DNA of 64,000 nt from NCBI GenBank assembly GCA_000752675.2, contig LM994626.1:656794-720793 (forward strand), read 5' to 3'. Source of the stretch: a bacterium OL-1. GTDB lineage: Bacteria; Actinomycetota; Coriobacteriia; Coriobacteriales; Atopobiaceae. Below, piece after piece: positions 35,418-44,596 of this stretch. Every line of letters starts with the position of its first letter. Positions within the stretch are counted from its first letter, which is position 1. The translations under genes and the position numbers were made by a program. The notes under the pieces were generated by a model. The model was not told the origin of the DNA and ran no database searches. It was given only the letters and a program-made list of their open reading frames with translations.

Positions 35418-36509
35418 TTGTCGCTCTCGTCTACAACCCGATCAGGAGTCCTTGCGCTTGCACTCGCCTGCACCATGGCGGTTGGTATTGGCGCCGCAAG
35501 GCCAACCATCGCCTGGGGCGATACGCTCGACGACCTTGAGGCAAAGGTCGAGCAGACCAACGACGAGCTCACCGCCGCCAACGACAAGGTTGCCCAGCTC
35601 CAGCAGCAGATTGACGACAACCAGCAGCGCATCTCCGAGATCGAGGCCCAGCTGCCCGACGCGCGCGCGACCGCGGCGCAGAGCATCCGCGCCCAGTACA
35701 AGATGCAGCAGGGCTCACAGGGTCTCGTCGAGCTGATTCTCTCGTCCGACAGCTTCTATGATTTCCTGTCGGCCATCCAGTTCCTTGACTCCGTGACGTC
35801 GTACAACACCGACCAGATCCAGTCCCTCGTCGACCTTACGACCGAGCTCTCGAACACGCAGTCAGACCTCAACTCCCAGCTTTCCCAGGCCGAGACCGAG
35901 CGCCAGAACGCTCAGGACGCGCTCGACTCCGCCGTTGCCGCACGAGAGGCGCTGCAGCAGCAGATGGCGGAGGAGCAGGCCGAGCAGGAGGCTGAGGCCC
36001 AGGCCGCGCTCCAGGAGGCAGCCCAGAGCGAGGGCCAGACCTTCCAGACCGAGTCGGGCAACACGACAACCGTCGAGGTTCCCCAGTCTTCCAGCAACTC
36101 ATCGAGCAATTCGAGCAGCTCTAGCGAGAGCGTCAACTGGCAGAGCGACAAGGACAGCTTCGTGTCCCAGTGGAGCGCCCGCATCGACGCCTACCTGGCG
36201 GGGTCCCCGCTTGCGGGCTACGGCAGCACCTTCGCCGCCGCGGCTTGGGACTACGGCATCGACCCGCGCCTCTCGCCCGCGATTGCGGCCGTCGAGAGCA
36301 GCAAGGGCCTCTATTGCGCCTACCCCCACAACGCGTGGGGCTGGGGCAACGTGAGCTGGAACAGCTGGGAGACGGCCATCTACGCTCACACAGCCGGCCT
36401 TGCCTCCGGCTACGGCGGCTACCTCACCTACGCCATGGCACAGAAGTACTGCCCGCCCAACTCGTCGGCGTGGTACTCCTCTGTTGCAGCCAACATGGCA
36501 ATGATCTAG
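35418..36509 (+). CDS. Secreted coiled-coil protein with lysozyme-like domain
   Basis: A 363-residue exported protein. Residues 1-35 are a signal peptide (LALALACTMAVGIGAARPTIAWG). A long coiled coil (about 36-215) of the PcsB/EnvC-like type contains LVELILSSDSFYDFL. A Ser/Asn-rich linker (about 225-245) precedes a C-terminal lysozyme-like fold (about 250-363) with candidate catalytic Glu in AIAAVESSKG and repeated Trp/Tyr. The start is TTG at 35418, with GGAGGT 5 nt upstream. It probably trims peptidoglycan at division or growth sites. It could alternatively be a resuscitation-type factor. Confidence 0.8.
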   Translation: MSLSSTTRSGVLALALACTMAVGIGAARPTIAWGDTLDDLEAKVEQTNDELTAANDKVAQLQQQIDDNQQRISEIEAQLPDARATAAQSIRAQYKMQQGSQGLVELILSSDSFYDFLSAIQFLDSVTSYNTDQIQSLVDLTTELSNTQSDLNSQLSQAETERQNAQDALDSAVAAREALQQQMAEEQAEQEAEAQAALQEAAQSEGQTFQTESGNTTTVEVPQSSSNSSSNSSSSSESVNWQSDKDSFVSQWSARIDAYLAGSPLAGYGSTFAAAAWDYGIDPRLSPAIAAVESSKGLYCAYPHNAWGWGNVSWNSWETAIYAHTAGLASGYGGYLTYAMAQKYCPPNSSAWYSSVAANMAMI

Positions 36510-36611
36510 GGGCGTTTCAAGAACAAGAACACCGCAATTTTATGGCAAGGCGAAGGGCCCGGTGGCAGTATGCGCTTCTCGCATGCTCCGGAATCGGCTT
36601 TCTCGCCAGAC

Positions 36612-36659
36612 CTGCAGATTCCGATCGATTAGCAGCCTCTAACCGATCGGAATCTGCAG
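36612..36659. repeat. TTAG/CTAA hairpin family, member 1
   Basis: A 48-nt hairpin: CTGCAGATTCCGATCG, then A-TTAG, loop CAGCCT, CTAA-C, CGATCGGAATCTGCAG. The arms match except for one A/C pair. The next member shares the loop and flanking TTAG/CTAA but has different outer arms. Confidence 0.75.
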
Positions 36660-36677
36660 CTTCACTCTCAACTTGTA

Positions 36678-36715
36678 TTTTTCGATCGTTTAGCAGCCTC
36701 TAACCGATCGAAAAA
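36678..36715. repeat. TTAG/CTAA hairpin family, member 2
   Basis: TTTTTCGATCG, then T-TTAG, loop CAGCCT, CTAA-C, CGATCGAAAAA. The loop is the same as member 1 (18 nt away), but the outer arm is A/T instead of ATTC-type. It lies between the convergent lysozyme-like and EamA genes. The terminal T run suggests it may also terminate transcription. Confidence 0.75.
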
Positions 36716-36752
36716 CGCATCGTTGCGAGGGCTAATTAGCGGTCACACGCCT

Positions 36753-37718
36753 CTATGCCGTGAGATACACCATCGCAAGCACCAGCGCAAAGCCCACAAG
36801 GTCCGCCGCCGAGAAGCTCGTTCCCAGCCACAAAACCGAGGTCACTGTGGCGGTGAGGGGCTCGATGGTCCCCAAAAGGCTCGCACGCATCGAGCCTGCA
36901 TCCTTTACGCCCTGCAGGTAGAGCGCGTATGCGCCAAACGTCCCCACGACCACCATGAAGGTGAGCAGCGCCACGGCAGCCACGTCAAGCTGCGGCATGT
37001 GCTCCCAAGGCCTATACGCAACAAGCAGGATGACGCCCGAGAAGAGAAACGCCAGCCCGTTCACCACGAAGTTGCCCCACTTTGCCAGCTGGCGAGCAGG
37101 CAAGATCGAGAGGCACGCCGAGGCTGCCGCGCAGAGAAGTCCCCACGCCAGGCCACCCAGAGGCAGGCTGAGCTGCCCAGGATTGCCTCCCGTTGCCAGC
37201 AGATAGGTCCCCGCCAGGGCAAACACGATGCCCAGCACCTCTCGCCGCTTTGGTCCGCGGCGCATCTTCACGCATACGTAGGCGAGCACGGCAAGCATTC
37301 CCAGGCTCTGCATCACCGTGGCCGTGGCAGAGTTGGTCCAGCTGATGGCCTCGAGGTAGGCCACCTGCGAGAAGAGAATTGCCCCAAGGCTCACGCCAAA
37401 GATCCCCACCAGGGAGCGCGGGTCGCGCAGGGCACGGGTGACCTGCCCCTTGTTGGTGACGCGCGCCGCGGCGAGAAAGAGCCAGCAGGCAGAGAGCTCG
37501 CGAACGCACGCGAGCCACAGCGGGTCGACCTCGTACGCGTCCATGAGCAGCTTCGCTGCCGTGCCGTTGATGCCCCAGAACGTGCCGCCCACAAGTGTGC
37601 ACACCACACCGCGCAGGATGCGCTTGCGACGCTGCTCATCGCTGGGCGGCACGGTGTCAGCCACCTTGGGGTGGTTGTCCCTCTCGTCGCGCGAGCCGTC
37701 CTCGAGCGCCTCTGCCAT
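36753..37718 (-). CDS. EamA/DMT-family permease
   Basis: A 321-residue drug/metabolite transporter with ten predicted helices in two EamA repeats (GGTFWGINGTAAKLLM..., and LAWGLLCAAASACLSILPARQL...). The hydrophilic N-terminus is about 45 residues. The ATG at 37718 is preceded by GGGGA at 9 nt. The reading frame is open further upstream, but that part covers a palindromic repeat and a divergent promoter and is rejected. Export of an amino acid or other small metabolite is usual for the family; the substrate is unknown. Confidence 0.85.
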   Translation of the reverse strand: MAEALEDGSRDERDNHPKVADTVPPSDEQRRKRILRGVVCTLVGGTFWGINGTAAKLLMDAYEVDPLWLACVRELSACWLFLAAARVTNKGQVTRALRDPRSLVGIFGVSLGAILFSQVAYLEAISWTNSATATVMQSLGMLAVLAYVCVKMRRGPKRREVLGIVFALAGTYLLATGGNPGQLSLPLGGLAWGLLCAAASACLSILPARQLAKWGNFVVNGLAFLFSGVILLVAYRPWEHMPQLDVAAVALLTFMVVVGTFGAYALYLQGVKDAGSMRASLLGTIEPLTATVTSVLWLGTSFSAADLVGFALVLAMVYLTA

Positions 37719-37742
37719 TACGCGTTCCCCGTCCTTCTCGGA

Positions 37743-37771
37743 TGAGACAAAGGGACTGTCCCTTTGTCTCA
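37743..37771. repeat. 29-nt palindromic repeat, copy B
   Basis: A perfect inverted repeat with arms TGAGACAAAGGGAC and GTCCCTTTGTCTCA around a central T. It lies in the divergent spacer between the EamA and M16C protease genes, so it is not simply a terminator. Confidence 0.85.
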
Positions 37772-37911
37772 CAGCGACATGTGATTCTACAGCGGAACGC
37801 CACACCCGCCGCACGCGGGTCTGCATGCTGGGGAAAACGGGCACCATACCATGCGTGTTAAGCTTCTTCTCGAAATACGATATCGGCGGCCAAAGGCCGC
37901 AAGGAGGAACC

Positions 37912-40881
37912 ATGGTATCCGAAGGCATCACCGCAACACCCCAGCGTGACTTCCTCACGCCCGACCCGTCCCTCGCCCCCGGCAGCGTGCACGCCGGCTT
38001 CGAGGTTGTCTCCGCGACCCCCGTCCCCGAGGTCTCCGGCACCATCTACGTGCTGCGCCACCAGGCGTCGGGCGCCCGCGCCATGTGGATCGCGTGCGCC
38101 GACACTAACAAGTCCTTCTCGATTGCCTTCAAGACGCCGCCCGCGGACGACACGGGCGTCTTCCACATCATCGAACACTCCGTACTCTGCGGTTCCGACG
38201 CCTACCCCGTGAAGGAGCCCTTCGTCAACCTGCTCAAGACGTCCATGCAGACCTTCCTGAACGCCCTCACGTTCCCGGACAAGACCATGTACCCGGTGGC
38301 CTCCACCAACACGGCAGACCTCGAGAACCTCATGGGCGTCTACCTTGACGCCGTCCTCCATCCCGCCATCTACCACCGCCGGCGCATCTTCGAGCAGGAG
38401 GGCTGGCACCTCGAGGCGGCAGACGACGGCTCGCTTTCGTACAACGGCGTGGTCTTCAACGAGATGAAGGGCGCCCTCTCAGACCCAGACGAGGTCCTGG
38501 GCCTGGCGCTCTCTCGCTCGCTCTTCCCCCAGAGCCCCTACCGCTTTGAGTCCGGCGGCGCGCCACGCGCCATCCCCACCCTCACCTACGAGGGCTTCCT
38601 TGACGCACACGCCCGCCATTACGCCCTGCCCAACAGCTACACCATCCTCTACGGGGACATGGACATAGACCGCGAGCTGGCCTTCATCGACAAGCGCTTC
38701 AGCGGTGCCGAGAACCGCAATGCAGGCGAGCCCAACCCCCTTCCGCTCCAGCCGGCGGTCACCGCCGCCCCGGTGAAGGTCGAGATGGCAACTACCCCCG
38801 ATAACGCCTCGGTGGGCCTGGCGTATGTCGTCGCCACGTCCAACCAGCGCGAGCGCGTGCTCGCCGTGGACGTGCTGCTCGACGCGCTCTGCGGCTCCAA
38901 CGAGGCCCCGCTCAAGCGCCGCGTCCTCGACGCCGGCCTTGCCAACGACTTCCAGGCCGCGCTCATCGACGGCGTCGCCCAGCCCGAGGTGGTCTTTCAG
39001 CTCAAGGGCACCCGTGCGGACGTGGCAGACCGCTTCCGCAAGCTCATCGAAGACTCCTGCCGCGAGTTTGCCGAGAACGGCATTCCTCGCGACAAGCTCG
39101 AGGCCTCTCTTGCCCAGGCGGAGTTCAACCTGCGCGAGCGCGACTTTGGCTCCTGGGCAACAGACGGCGTGGCCCTCTCGATGCAGGCGCTCTCGAGCTG
39201 GCTCTACGACGACAACCACCCCTTCGACTACCTGCAGTACGAGGACGCGCTGGCCGACCTCAAGAAAGGCCTGGACAACGGCCTGTTCGAGGGCCTGCTC
39301 AAAGAGACCGTGTGCGAGAACCCCCATTCCGCGCTGGCCGAGCTCGTTCCCACCGAGGGCGGTGACGCTGCCGAGGAGGCAGAAGAGCTCTCCCGCCTGC
39401 GTGCGCAGATGAGCGACAAGGACGTCGAGGCCGTGCGCCGCGAGGTCGAGGGTCTCCGTGCCGAGCAGGAGGCACCAGACTCCCCGGAGGCCCTGGCCAC
39501 GCTGCCCACGCTCACCGTCGCAGACATCGAGCCGGCACAACCGGACCCGGAGGTCGCAGACGTAAAGGCGCCGCTCCCCTGCCTTGCCCATGAACTTGAC
39601 ACCCGTCACATCGACTACGTCTACCACTACTTCGACCTGCGTCGCGTTGGCTTTGCCGAGCTGCCCTACGTGGGCGTGCTCACAGACCTTCTCGGCAAGC
39701 TCGACACCAAGCTCCACACCGCCTCGGACCTCGACACGCTGGTCGAGGCAAACCTTGGCAACCTCGGCTTTGGCTACGAGACCTACGGCCGCGACGACGA
39801 CCTCTCGTTTGCCCGCCCCATGCTCGTGGTGAGCGCGAGCGCCCTCTCCGAGAAGGTCGACGCCCTGGCAAGCATCCCGCAGGAGGTCTGGGGCAAGACC
39901 CTCTACCTCGACGGTAATCGCATGCGCGACATCCTCACGCAGCGCAAGGTGGCGCTCGAGCAGTACTTCGTGAACTCTGGCCACACGGCGGCGGCAGCCC
40001 GTGCAACAAGCTACTTCTCGTCCGCCTCGGTGGCGTCGAGCCAGATGGGCGGCATCGACTACTACCTCTTCCTCAAGCGCCTGCTTGCCAACTGGGACCG
40101 CAGGCTCCCTGCGCTCCAGGAGATCCTCCCCAACCTGGCAGACCGCATCTTCACCGCAGACGAGGTCACGGTAAGCTTCACCGGCCCCGCCGAGGACCGC
40201 GAGCGCTTCTGGGAGCTTGGCGGCACGCTGGGCCTCGAGGAGCAGGGCGAGAATGTCTGCGAGCACAGGCTCCAGATTCCTGCCCCCAAGGTCGCTCGCG
40301 AGGGCTTTGTGATCCCCTCCAACGTCTCCTTTGTGGCGCGCGCTGCCGCGCCAACCACGAAAGACGCAGGCACCCTGGGCACCTGGCAGGTGGCAACCCG
40401 TGCGCTCTCCTTCGACTACCTCTGGAACGAGGTCCGCGTGAAGGGCGGCGCCTACGGCGTGGGGTTTAGCCACACCACCGAGGGCATCCGCAGGTTCTGG
40501 TCGTTCCGCGACCCCAACGTTGCCTCCACGCTCCAGCGCTACGACGGCGCCGCCGCGTGGCTTGCCAACTGGACCCCCACGGACGACGAGCTCTCCGGCT
40601 ACATCGTCTCCTCCGTGGCCACGCAGGACGCTCCCGAGAAGCCCCGCGCGCTTGCCCGCAGGCAGGACATGCAGCGCTTCAACGGCAGGCCCGCCAACTG
40701 GCGAAACATCATCCGCCAGCAGGAGCTCGACACCACCGCCGAGGCCGTGCGCGCTCTCGCGCCGGCGCTCGAGCCCACCGCCGCTCCCGCGGGCGTCTGC
40801 GTCTTTGGTCCGCGTGAGGCCATCGAGGCATCCGGGCTCGACCTTACCGTGCACGAGCTCGTCGGCAGCGAGGGGGCGTAG
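37912..40881 (+). CDS. M16C-family zinc metallopeptidase (PreP/Cym1-like)
   Basis: A 989-residue oligopeptidase built of two M16 halves. The inverted zinc motif HxxEH is H85-I-I-E88-H89 (GVFHIIEHSVLCGS), with the downstream NALTFPDKTMYPVAS block typical of M16C. The central region (about 480-560) is a helical linker and the second half is non-catalytic. AAGGAGG lies 6 nt before the ATG at 37912. No signal peptide is visible, so it probably degrades peptides in the cytosol. It is directly followed, with 1 nt between, by the dehydratase subunit gene. Confidence 0.92.
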   Translation: MVSEGITATPQRDFLTPDPSLAPGSVHAGFEVVSATPVPEVSGTIYVLRHQASGARAMWIACADTNKSFSIAFKTPPADDTGVFHIIEHSVLCGSDAYPVKEPFVNLLKTSMQTFLNALTFPDKTMYPVASTNTADLENLMGVYLDAVLHPAIYHRRRIFEQEGWHLEAADDGSLSYNGVVFNEMKGALSDPDEVLGLALSRSLFPQSPYRFESGGAPRAIPTLTYEGFLDAHARHYALPNSYTILYGDMDIDRELAFIDKRFSGAENRNAGEPNPLPLQPAVTAAPVKVEMATTPDNASVGLAYVVATSNQRERVLAVDVLLDALCGSNEAPLKRRVLDAGLANDFQAALIDGVAQPEVVFQLKGTRADVADRFRKLIEDSCREFAENGIPRDKLEASLAQAEFNLRERDFGSWATDGVALSMQALSSWLYDDNHPFDYLQYEDALADLKKGLDNGLFEGLLKETVCENPHSALAELVPTEGGDAAEEAEELSRLRAQMSDKDVEAVRREVEGLRAEQEAPDSPEALATLPTLTVADIEPAQPDPEVADVKAPLPCLAHELDTRHIDYVYHYFDLRRVGFAELPYVGVLTDLLGKLDTKLHTASDLDTLVEANLGNLGFGYETYGRDDDLSFARPMLVVSASALSEKVDALASIPQEVWGKTLYLDGNRMRDILTQRKVALEQYFVNSGHTAAAARATSYFSSASVASSQMGGIDYYLFLKRLLANWDRRLPALQEILPNLADRIFTADEVTVSFTGPAEDRERFWELGGTLGLEEQGENVCEHRLQIPAPKVAREGFVIPSNVSFVARAAAPTTKDAGTLGTWQVATRALSFDYLWNEVRVKGGAYGVGFSHTTEGIRRFWSFRDPNVASTLQRYDGAAAWLANWTPTDDELSGYIVSSVATQDAPEKPRALARRQDMQRFNGRPANWRNIIRQQELDTTAEAVRALAPALEPTAAPAGVCVFGPREAIEASGLDLTVHELVGSEGA

Positions 40882-40882
40882 C

Positions 40883-42202
40883 GTGGCGGGCGGCTCGGCA
40901 GGCGAGCGCCTCATAGGCTGGTACGGAGGCGTGGCCGAGAAGAACCTCTCGACGCGCCCGGACTTTGTGCGCAACTGGCTCATGCTTGGCTTCCAGGCCA
41001 TGCGCGGCAAGGTCCACCTTGTCCCCTACGGCGACCTTTTGCCCTCGGGCAACCACGGCTACCAGCTCTTCATGGACTCCGTGGTGGGCACGCTCGCAAA
41101 CTTCGACAATGCGGTGGTCACGAGTGTCTTCACCCCCAACGAGATCTTCCACGCCCTGGACGCTCACCCCGTGACGGCGGAAGCCGTCGCCTCCTTTGCG
41201 AGCGGCGCCCAGGCGGAAGGCGCGTTCATCTCCGCAGCGGAGGGACGCGGCATTCCCGAGACGTACTGCTCCTACCACCGCATCCTCATGGGCATGGCGA
41301 CCTCGGGGGTGCTCGGCAAGCCCCGCATGCTCGTCAGCTGCTCGGTTGCCTGCGACGCCAACAACCTCACCTTCAAGGCCCTGGGCCGCTTCTGGGGCGT
41401 CCCGCACGTGTACGTGGATGTCCCCTACGACGTCTCGCGCGACTCGGCTCTCTACGTGGCAGACGAGCTGCGCGAGCTTGCCCGCGTCACGGAGGACGCG
41501 TTCTCGCGCAAGCTCGACGAGGGTCGCCTGCGCGAGGTTTGCGCATGCTCCGAGCGCACGATGCATGAGCTTGCCGCAACGCTTCCCACGCGCCGCGGGC
41601 GCTACCTGGCAAACACCATGACCATCGACATGATGGAGATGCTCGACCTCCACCTCTCGCTGGGACTCCCAGAATGCGAGGCCCTGGCGCGAGAGATGCA
41701 GCACGACTTTCTCGCCGCCTCCCCGTACGAGGGCGTGAACCTAGTATGGGCGCACGTCTCGCCCTACTTCCTGGAATCTCTGGGCGAGCTCGTGAACACC
41801 AGCCAGACGTCGCAGATTGTGGCATCGGACATGATGTTCGAGCACGTGAGTGCAGGAGATGCATGGTTTGACGCCTCGAGCCCCTACGAGTTCATGGCCG
41901 AACGCCTGGTGCGCAGCTGCTTCAACGGCCCGGCGACGCGCCGGGCAGACTGCATCGAGCATCTCGCACGCGAGACAGGCGCGGATGCCGTGGTGCTCTT
42001 CTGCCACTGGGGCTGCAAGCAGACGGCGGGTGCGGCGCAGCTCATCCGCCGGCAGCTCGAGGGGGCAGGCTGGCCCGTGCTGGTACTCGATGGCGACGCC
42101 TGCGACCGTGCCAACTGCATGGAGGGCCAGATGTCCACGAGGTTCTCGGCCTTCCTCGAGATGGTCGAGAAGCGCAAGGAAGCTGAGAGACATGGCAGCT
42201 GA
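40883..42202 (+). CDS. 2-hydroxyacyl-CoA dehydratase subunit (HgdB/FldC-like)
   Basis: A 439-residue protein of the 2-hydroxyglutaryl-CoA dehydratase D family, which binds an iron-sulfur cluster. Cysteines in SCSVACDANNLTF (about residue 155), ACSERTM and CHWGCKQTAG plus DGDACDRANC (about 380-410) are possible cluster ligands. The start is a GTG at 40883, one nt after the protease stop. Its 3' end overlaps the next gene by 11 nt. It may work with the fused partner downstream, either as a dehydratase or as a double-cubane cluster protein with its ATP-driven reductase. The substrate is not known. Confidence 0.82.
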   Translation: MAGGSAGERLIGWYGGVAEKNLSTRPDFVRNWLMLGFQAMRGKVHLVPYGDLLPSGNHGYQLFMDSVVGTLANFDNAVVTSVFTPNEIFHALDAHPVTAEAVASFASGAQAEGAFISAAEGRGIPETYCSYHRILMGMATSGVLGKPRMLVSCSVACDANNLTFKALGRFWGVPHVYVDVPYDVSRDSALYVADELRELARVTEDAFSRKLDEGRLREVCACSERTMHELAATLPTRRGRYLANTMTIDMMEMLDLHLSLGLPECEALAREMQHDFLAASPYEGVNLVWAHVSPYFLESLGELVNTSQTSQIVASDMMFEHVSAGDAWFDASSPYEFMAERLVRSCFNGPATRRADCIEHLARETGADAVVLFCHWGCKQTAGAAQLIRRQLEGAGWPVLVLDGDACDRANCMEGQMSTRFSAFLEMVEKRKEAERHGS

Positions 42203-43967
42203 ACAGCAGAAACATAACGAACTCTTCTACGCGTGCAAGTACACGCCCATCGAGCTCCTTGCGGGATTTGGAGCCGCACCACGCATCGCCGAGGCGGACG
42301 TTGCCTCCTTTGCGTACGCCGACGCGCTGGCTCATCCCAACCTCTGCGGCTACGGCAAGGGCCTCATCGAGCGCATGATGGCGGCCGACGTGCACGAGGC
42401 AGTGCTTGTGACCTGCTGCGATGTGGTACGCCGCGTCTACGACGTGCTGCAGGCCTCTGGCCGTATGGACTTCCTCTACCTGCTTGACCTGCCGCACCGG
42501 CGCGGGCCCGCGGAGATTGCGCTCTTCCGTCGCCGTCTGCGGGCGCTCGCAGACGCCTACGCCGCATACAGTGGAGCGCAGTTCGACGTGAGCGCGGCAT
42601 GCGCCGCCTGCGGGACGGGCGTGGCGCGCGCGGACGACCGCGTGACGCTCATGGGCGCGCACGCTTCGGCATCGCTTGTCGCCGAGGTGGAGAAGGGCGT
42701 GGGCATGCCGGTGGAGAACGCCACCTGCACGAGCCGGCACCTCAAGGTCTCTCCCCCGCCCCAGCTCGCGCGGATGGCTACGGGTCCTGCCTGCGGCGTG
42801 TGCTGCGATGGCGGTGCAACCCCCGCGGCCGACCCCCTCGACGCTTTTCTCGACTGGTACGCACCGGCGCTTCTCGGCCAGATTCCCTGCATGCGCATGG
42901 ATGACATTGCCGAGCGGAGCGAGCTTGTGGGCGAGCGTGGCCAGCAGGGCGTGGTCTACCACACCATGAAGTTCTGCGACTACTATGGCTTCGAATACGG
43001 GGCCCTTGCGGAGAAGGACGAGATTCCCATGGTCAAGATTGAGACGGACGGTACGTCGCAGAGCGAGGGCCAGCTGCGCACAAGACTCGAGGCCTTTGGC
43101 GAAACCCTGCGGGCCCGCGGCGGTGCCGCGCACCAGGTACAGCCCGCGCCGACGGCGTCAGGTGACGCACCCGTAGGCCCCAAGGCAGCGGCCTACGTCA
43201 TGGGCGTGGACTCCGGCTCCACCTCGACCGACGTCGTGATCATGGACGCAGACAAGCACATTGTGGCCACGGCCATTGTGCCAACCGGTGCCCGCGCGGC
43301 AGACGCCGCGGCCCGTGCGATGGACGAGGCACTCTCCCAGGCAGGCATTGCTGCGAGCGACGTGGCCCTGCGCGTCTCGACGGGCTATGGCCGTGACAAC
43401 ATCGAGGGCATGGACTCCTCGGTTACCGAGATCACCTGCCACGCGCGCGGCGCCCACTACCTCGCGCCGGATGCGCGTTCGGTCATCGACATTGGCGGAC
43501 AGGACTCAAAGGTCATCCACCTGAACGCCAACGGCAGCGTGGCGGGCTTCGTGATGAACGACAAATGCGCCGCAGGTACCGGGCGTTTTATGGAAGCCAT
43601 GGCGCGCGTGCTTGAGATGGACCTCGACGAGTTCTGCCGCCGGGGCCTCGAGTGGCGCCATGAGGTGCGCATCACAAGCATGTGCACCGTGTTTGCCGAG
43701 AGCGAGGTCGTCTCGCTTGTTGCCGCAAACACCCCCACCCCCGACGTGATCCACGGGCTCGATGTCTCGGTGGCGAGAAAGACCGCCACGCTCGCAAGCC
43801 GCGTGGGTGCCGAGCCGCCCTACCTCATGACCGGCGGTGTCGCGCAGAACGAGGGTGTGGTACGCGCGCTCTCCGAGGTGCTCAAGGCGCCAGTCGCCAC
43901 GCACGAGGACTCGCAGCTCTGCGGGGCCATTGGCGCAGCCCTTATCGGCCTGCAGTCGCTGGGATGA
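42192..43967 (+). CDS. Fusion of 2-hydroxyacyl-CoA dehydratase-like subunit and BcrAD/BadFG ATPase activator
   Basis: A 591-residue two-part protein. Residues about 1-320 look like a dehydratase subunit (FYACKYTPIELLAGFGA, LVTCCDVVRRVYDVLQ, CAACGTG, CDGG). Residues about 335-591 are the ASKHA-type activator: GVDSGSTSTDVVIMD (phosphate 1), GYGRDNIE, DIGGQDSKVI (phosphate 2), NDKCAAGTGRFME and GGVAQNEGVV. In known systems these are separate genes; the activator uses ATP to inject one electron into the dehydratase. The activator's cluster cysteines (NDKCAAGTG and ITSMCTVFAESE) are present. The ATG at 42192 overlaps the previous gene by 11 nt. Confidence 0.85.
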   Translation: MAAEQQKHNELFYACKYTPIELLAGFGAAPRIAEADVASFAYADALAHPNLCGYGKGLIERMMAADVHEAVLVTCCDVVRRVYDVLQASGRMDFLYLLDLPHRRGPAEIALFRRRLRALADAYAAYSGAQFDVSAACAACGTGVARADDRVTLMGAHASASLVAEVEKGVGMPVENATCTSRHLKVSPPPQLARMATGPACGVCCDGGATPAADPLDAFLDWYAPALLGQIPCMRMDDIAERSELVGERGQQGVVYHTMKFCDYYGFEYGALAEKDEIPMVKIETDGTSQSEGQLRTRLEAFGETLRARGGAAHQVQPAPTASGDAPVGPKAAAYVMGVDSGSTSTDVVIMDADKHIVATAIVPTGARAADAAARAMDEALSQAGIAASDVALRVSTGYGRDNIEGMDSSVTEITCHARGAHYLAPDARSVIDIGGQDSKVIHLNANGSVAGFVMNDKCAAGTGRFMEAMARVLEMDLDEFCRRGLEWRHEVRITSMCTVFAESEVVSLVAANTPTPDVIHGLDVSVARKTATLASRVGAEPPYLMTGGVAQNEGVVRALSEVLKAPVATHEDSQLCGAIGAALIGLQSLG

Positions 43968-43993
43968 GACAAAGGGAGTTTCCCTTTGTCTCA
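43965..43993. repeat. 29-nt palindromic repeat, copy C
   Basis: Arms TGAGACAAAGGGA and TCCCTTTGTCTCA around GTT. The first three bases are the stop codon of the dehydratase-activator gene. It lies at the convergent junction with the nitroreductase gene. Confidence 0.85.
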
Positions 43994-44011
43994 TCCTCCG
44001 GCGCCAGCCCT

Positions 44012-44596
44012 CTAAATAAGAAGGTCCTCCAGCGCGAGCTTGGGCACGTGGTGGATACCCTCGTCGTCGCGCCAGTACGCAAGCCCATGCTCGGTCTCGC
44101 TCGTCTCCAGCACCACGCGCTCGCCGCGCTCGCCCAGGGCCAGCACCAGCTCGGTGACGTAGTCCTCCGCCGAGACGCCCATGACGTTGCTCACGTCGGC
44201 GTCAAAGCTCTTGATCATGCAGCAGCCCAGCCCGCGCGACGCCGCTGCCAGGGCGATTGTCTGCGCCGCAATGCCCGTGTCAATCAGGCGGATGGGGTTT
44301 GCCGCAAGCGCCTTGGGAGCGCACACGGCAATGTAGCCCGTGGGCCTCTCGCCCGCGGCCGGACCGTTCCAGTCGCGCAGCTGCGCAGCCCAGTGCAGAC
44401 GCGAGAAGATCGCCGAGCGCTCCGCGGGCTCAACCGCAATGTGGAAGCGCAGGGTCTGCATGTTGTTCCCCGAGGGCGCAAATCGCGCGGCGTTCACCAG
44501 CGCAGCGAGGTCCCCGTAGCTCAGCGGCTCGTCCTCCGCGAACCGCCGATACGAGCGAGAAGATCTCACCAGGTCCTGGAAGTTCTTCGAGTTCAT
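44012..44596 (-). CDS. Nitroreductase-family flavoprotein
   Basis: A 194-residue FMN-dependent oxidoreductase. SSRSYRRFAEDEPLS (about residue 13) and AARFAPSGNNMQTLRFHIA are the FMN-binding blocks, and LAAASRGLGCCMI is the typical late motif. The ATG at 44596 has AGGGGG upstream; longer readings add a low-complexity segment. It probably reduces nitro groups, quinones or flavin with NAD(P)H. It lies 106 nt downstream of the aminotransferase gene in the same direction. Confidence 0.87.
   Translation of the reverse strand: MNSKNFQDLVRSSRSYRRFAEDEPLSYGDLAALVNAARFAPSGNNMQTLRFHIAVEPAERSAIFSRLHWAAQLRDWNGPAAGERPTGYIAVCAPKALAANPIRLIDTGIAAQTIALAAASRGLGCCMIKSFDADVSNVMGVSAEDYVTELVLALGERGERVVLETSETEHGLAYWRDDEGIHHVPKLALEDLLI

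Noticed and set aside
38479-41010. 843-residue open frame antisense to the M16C protease
   Set aside because: Long antisense frames are expected at this GC content. The sense strand has HxxEH, a ribosome site and full family length.
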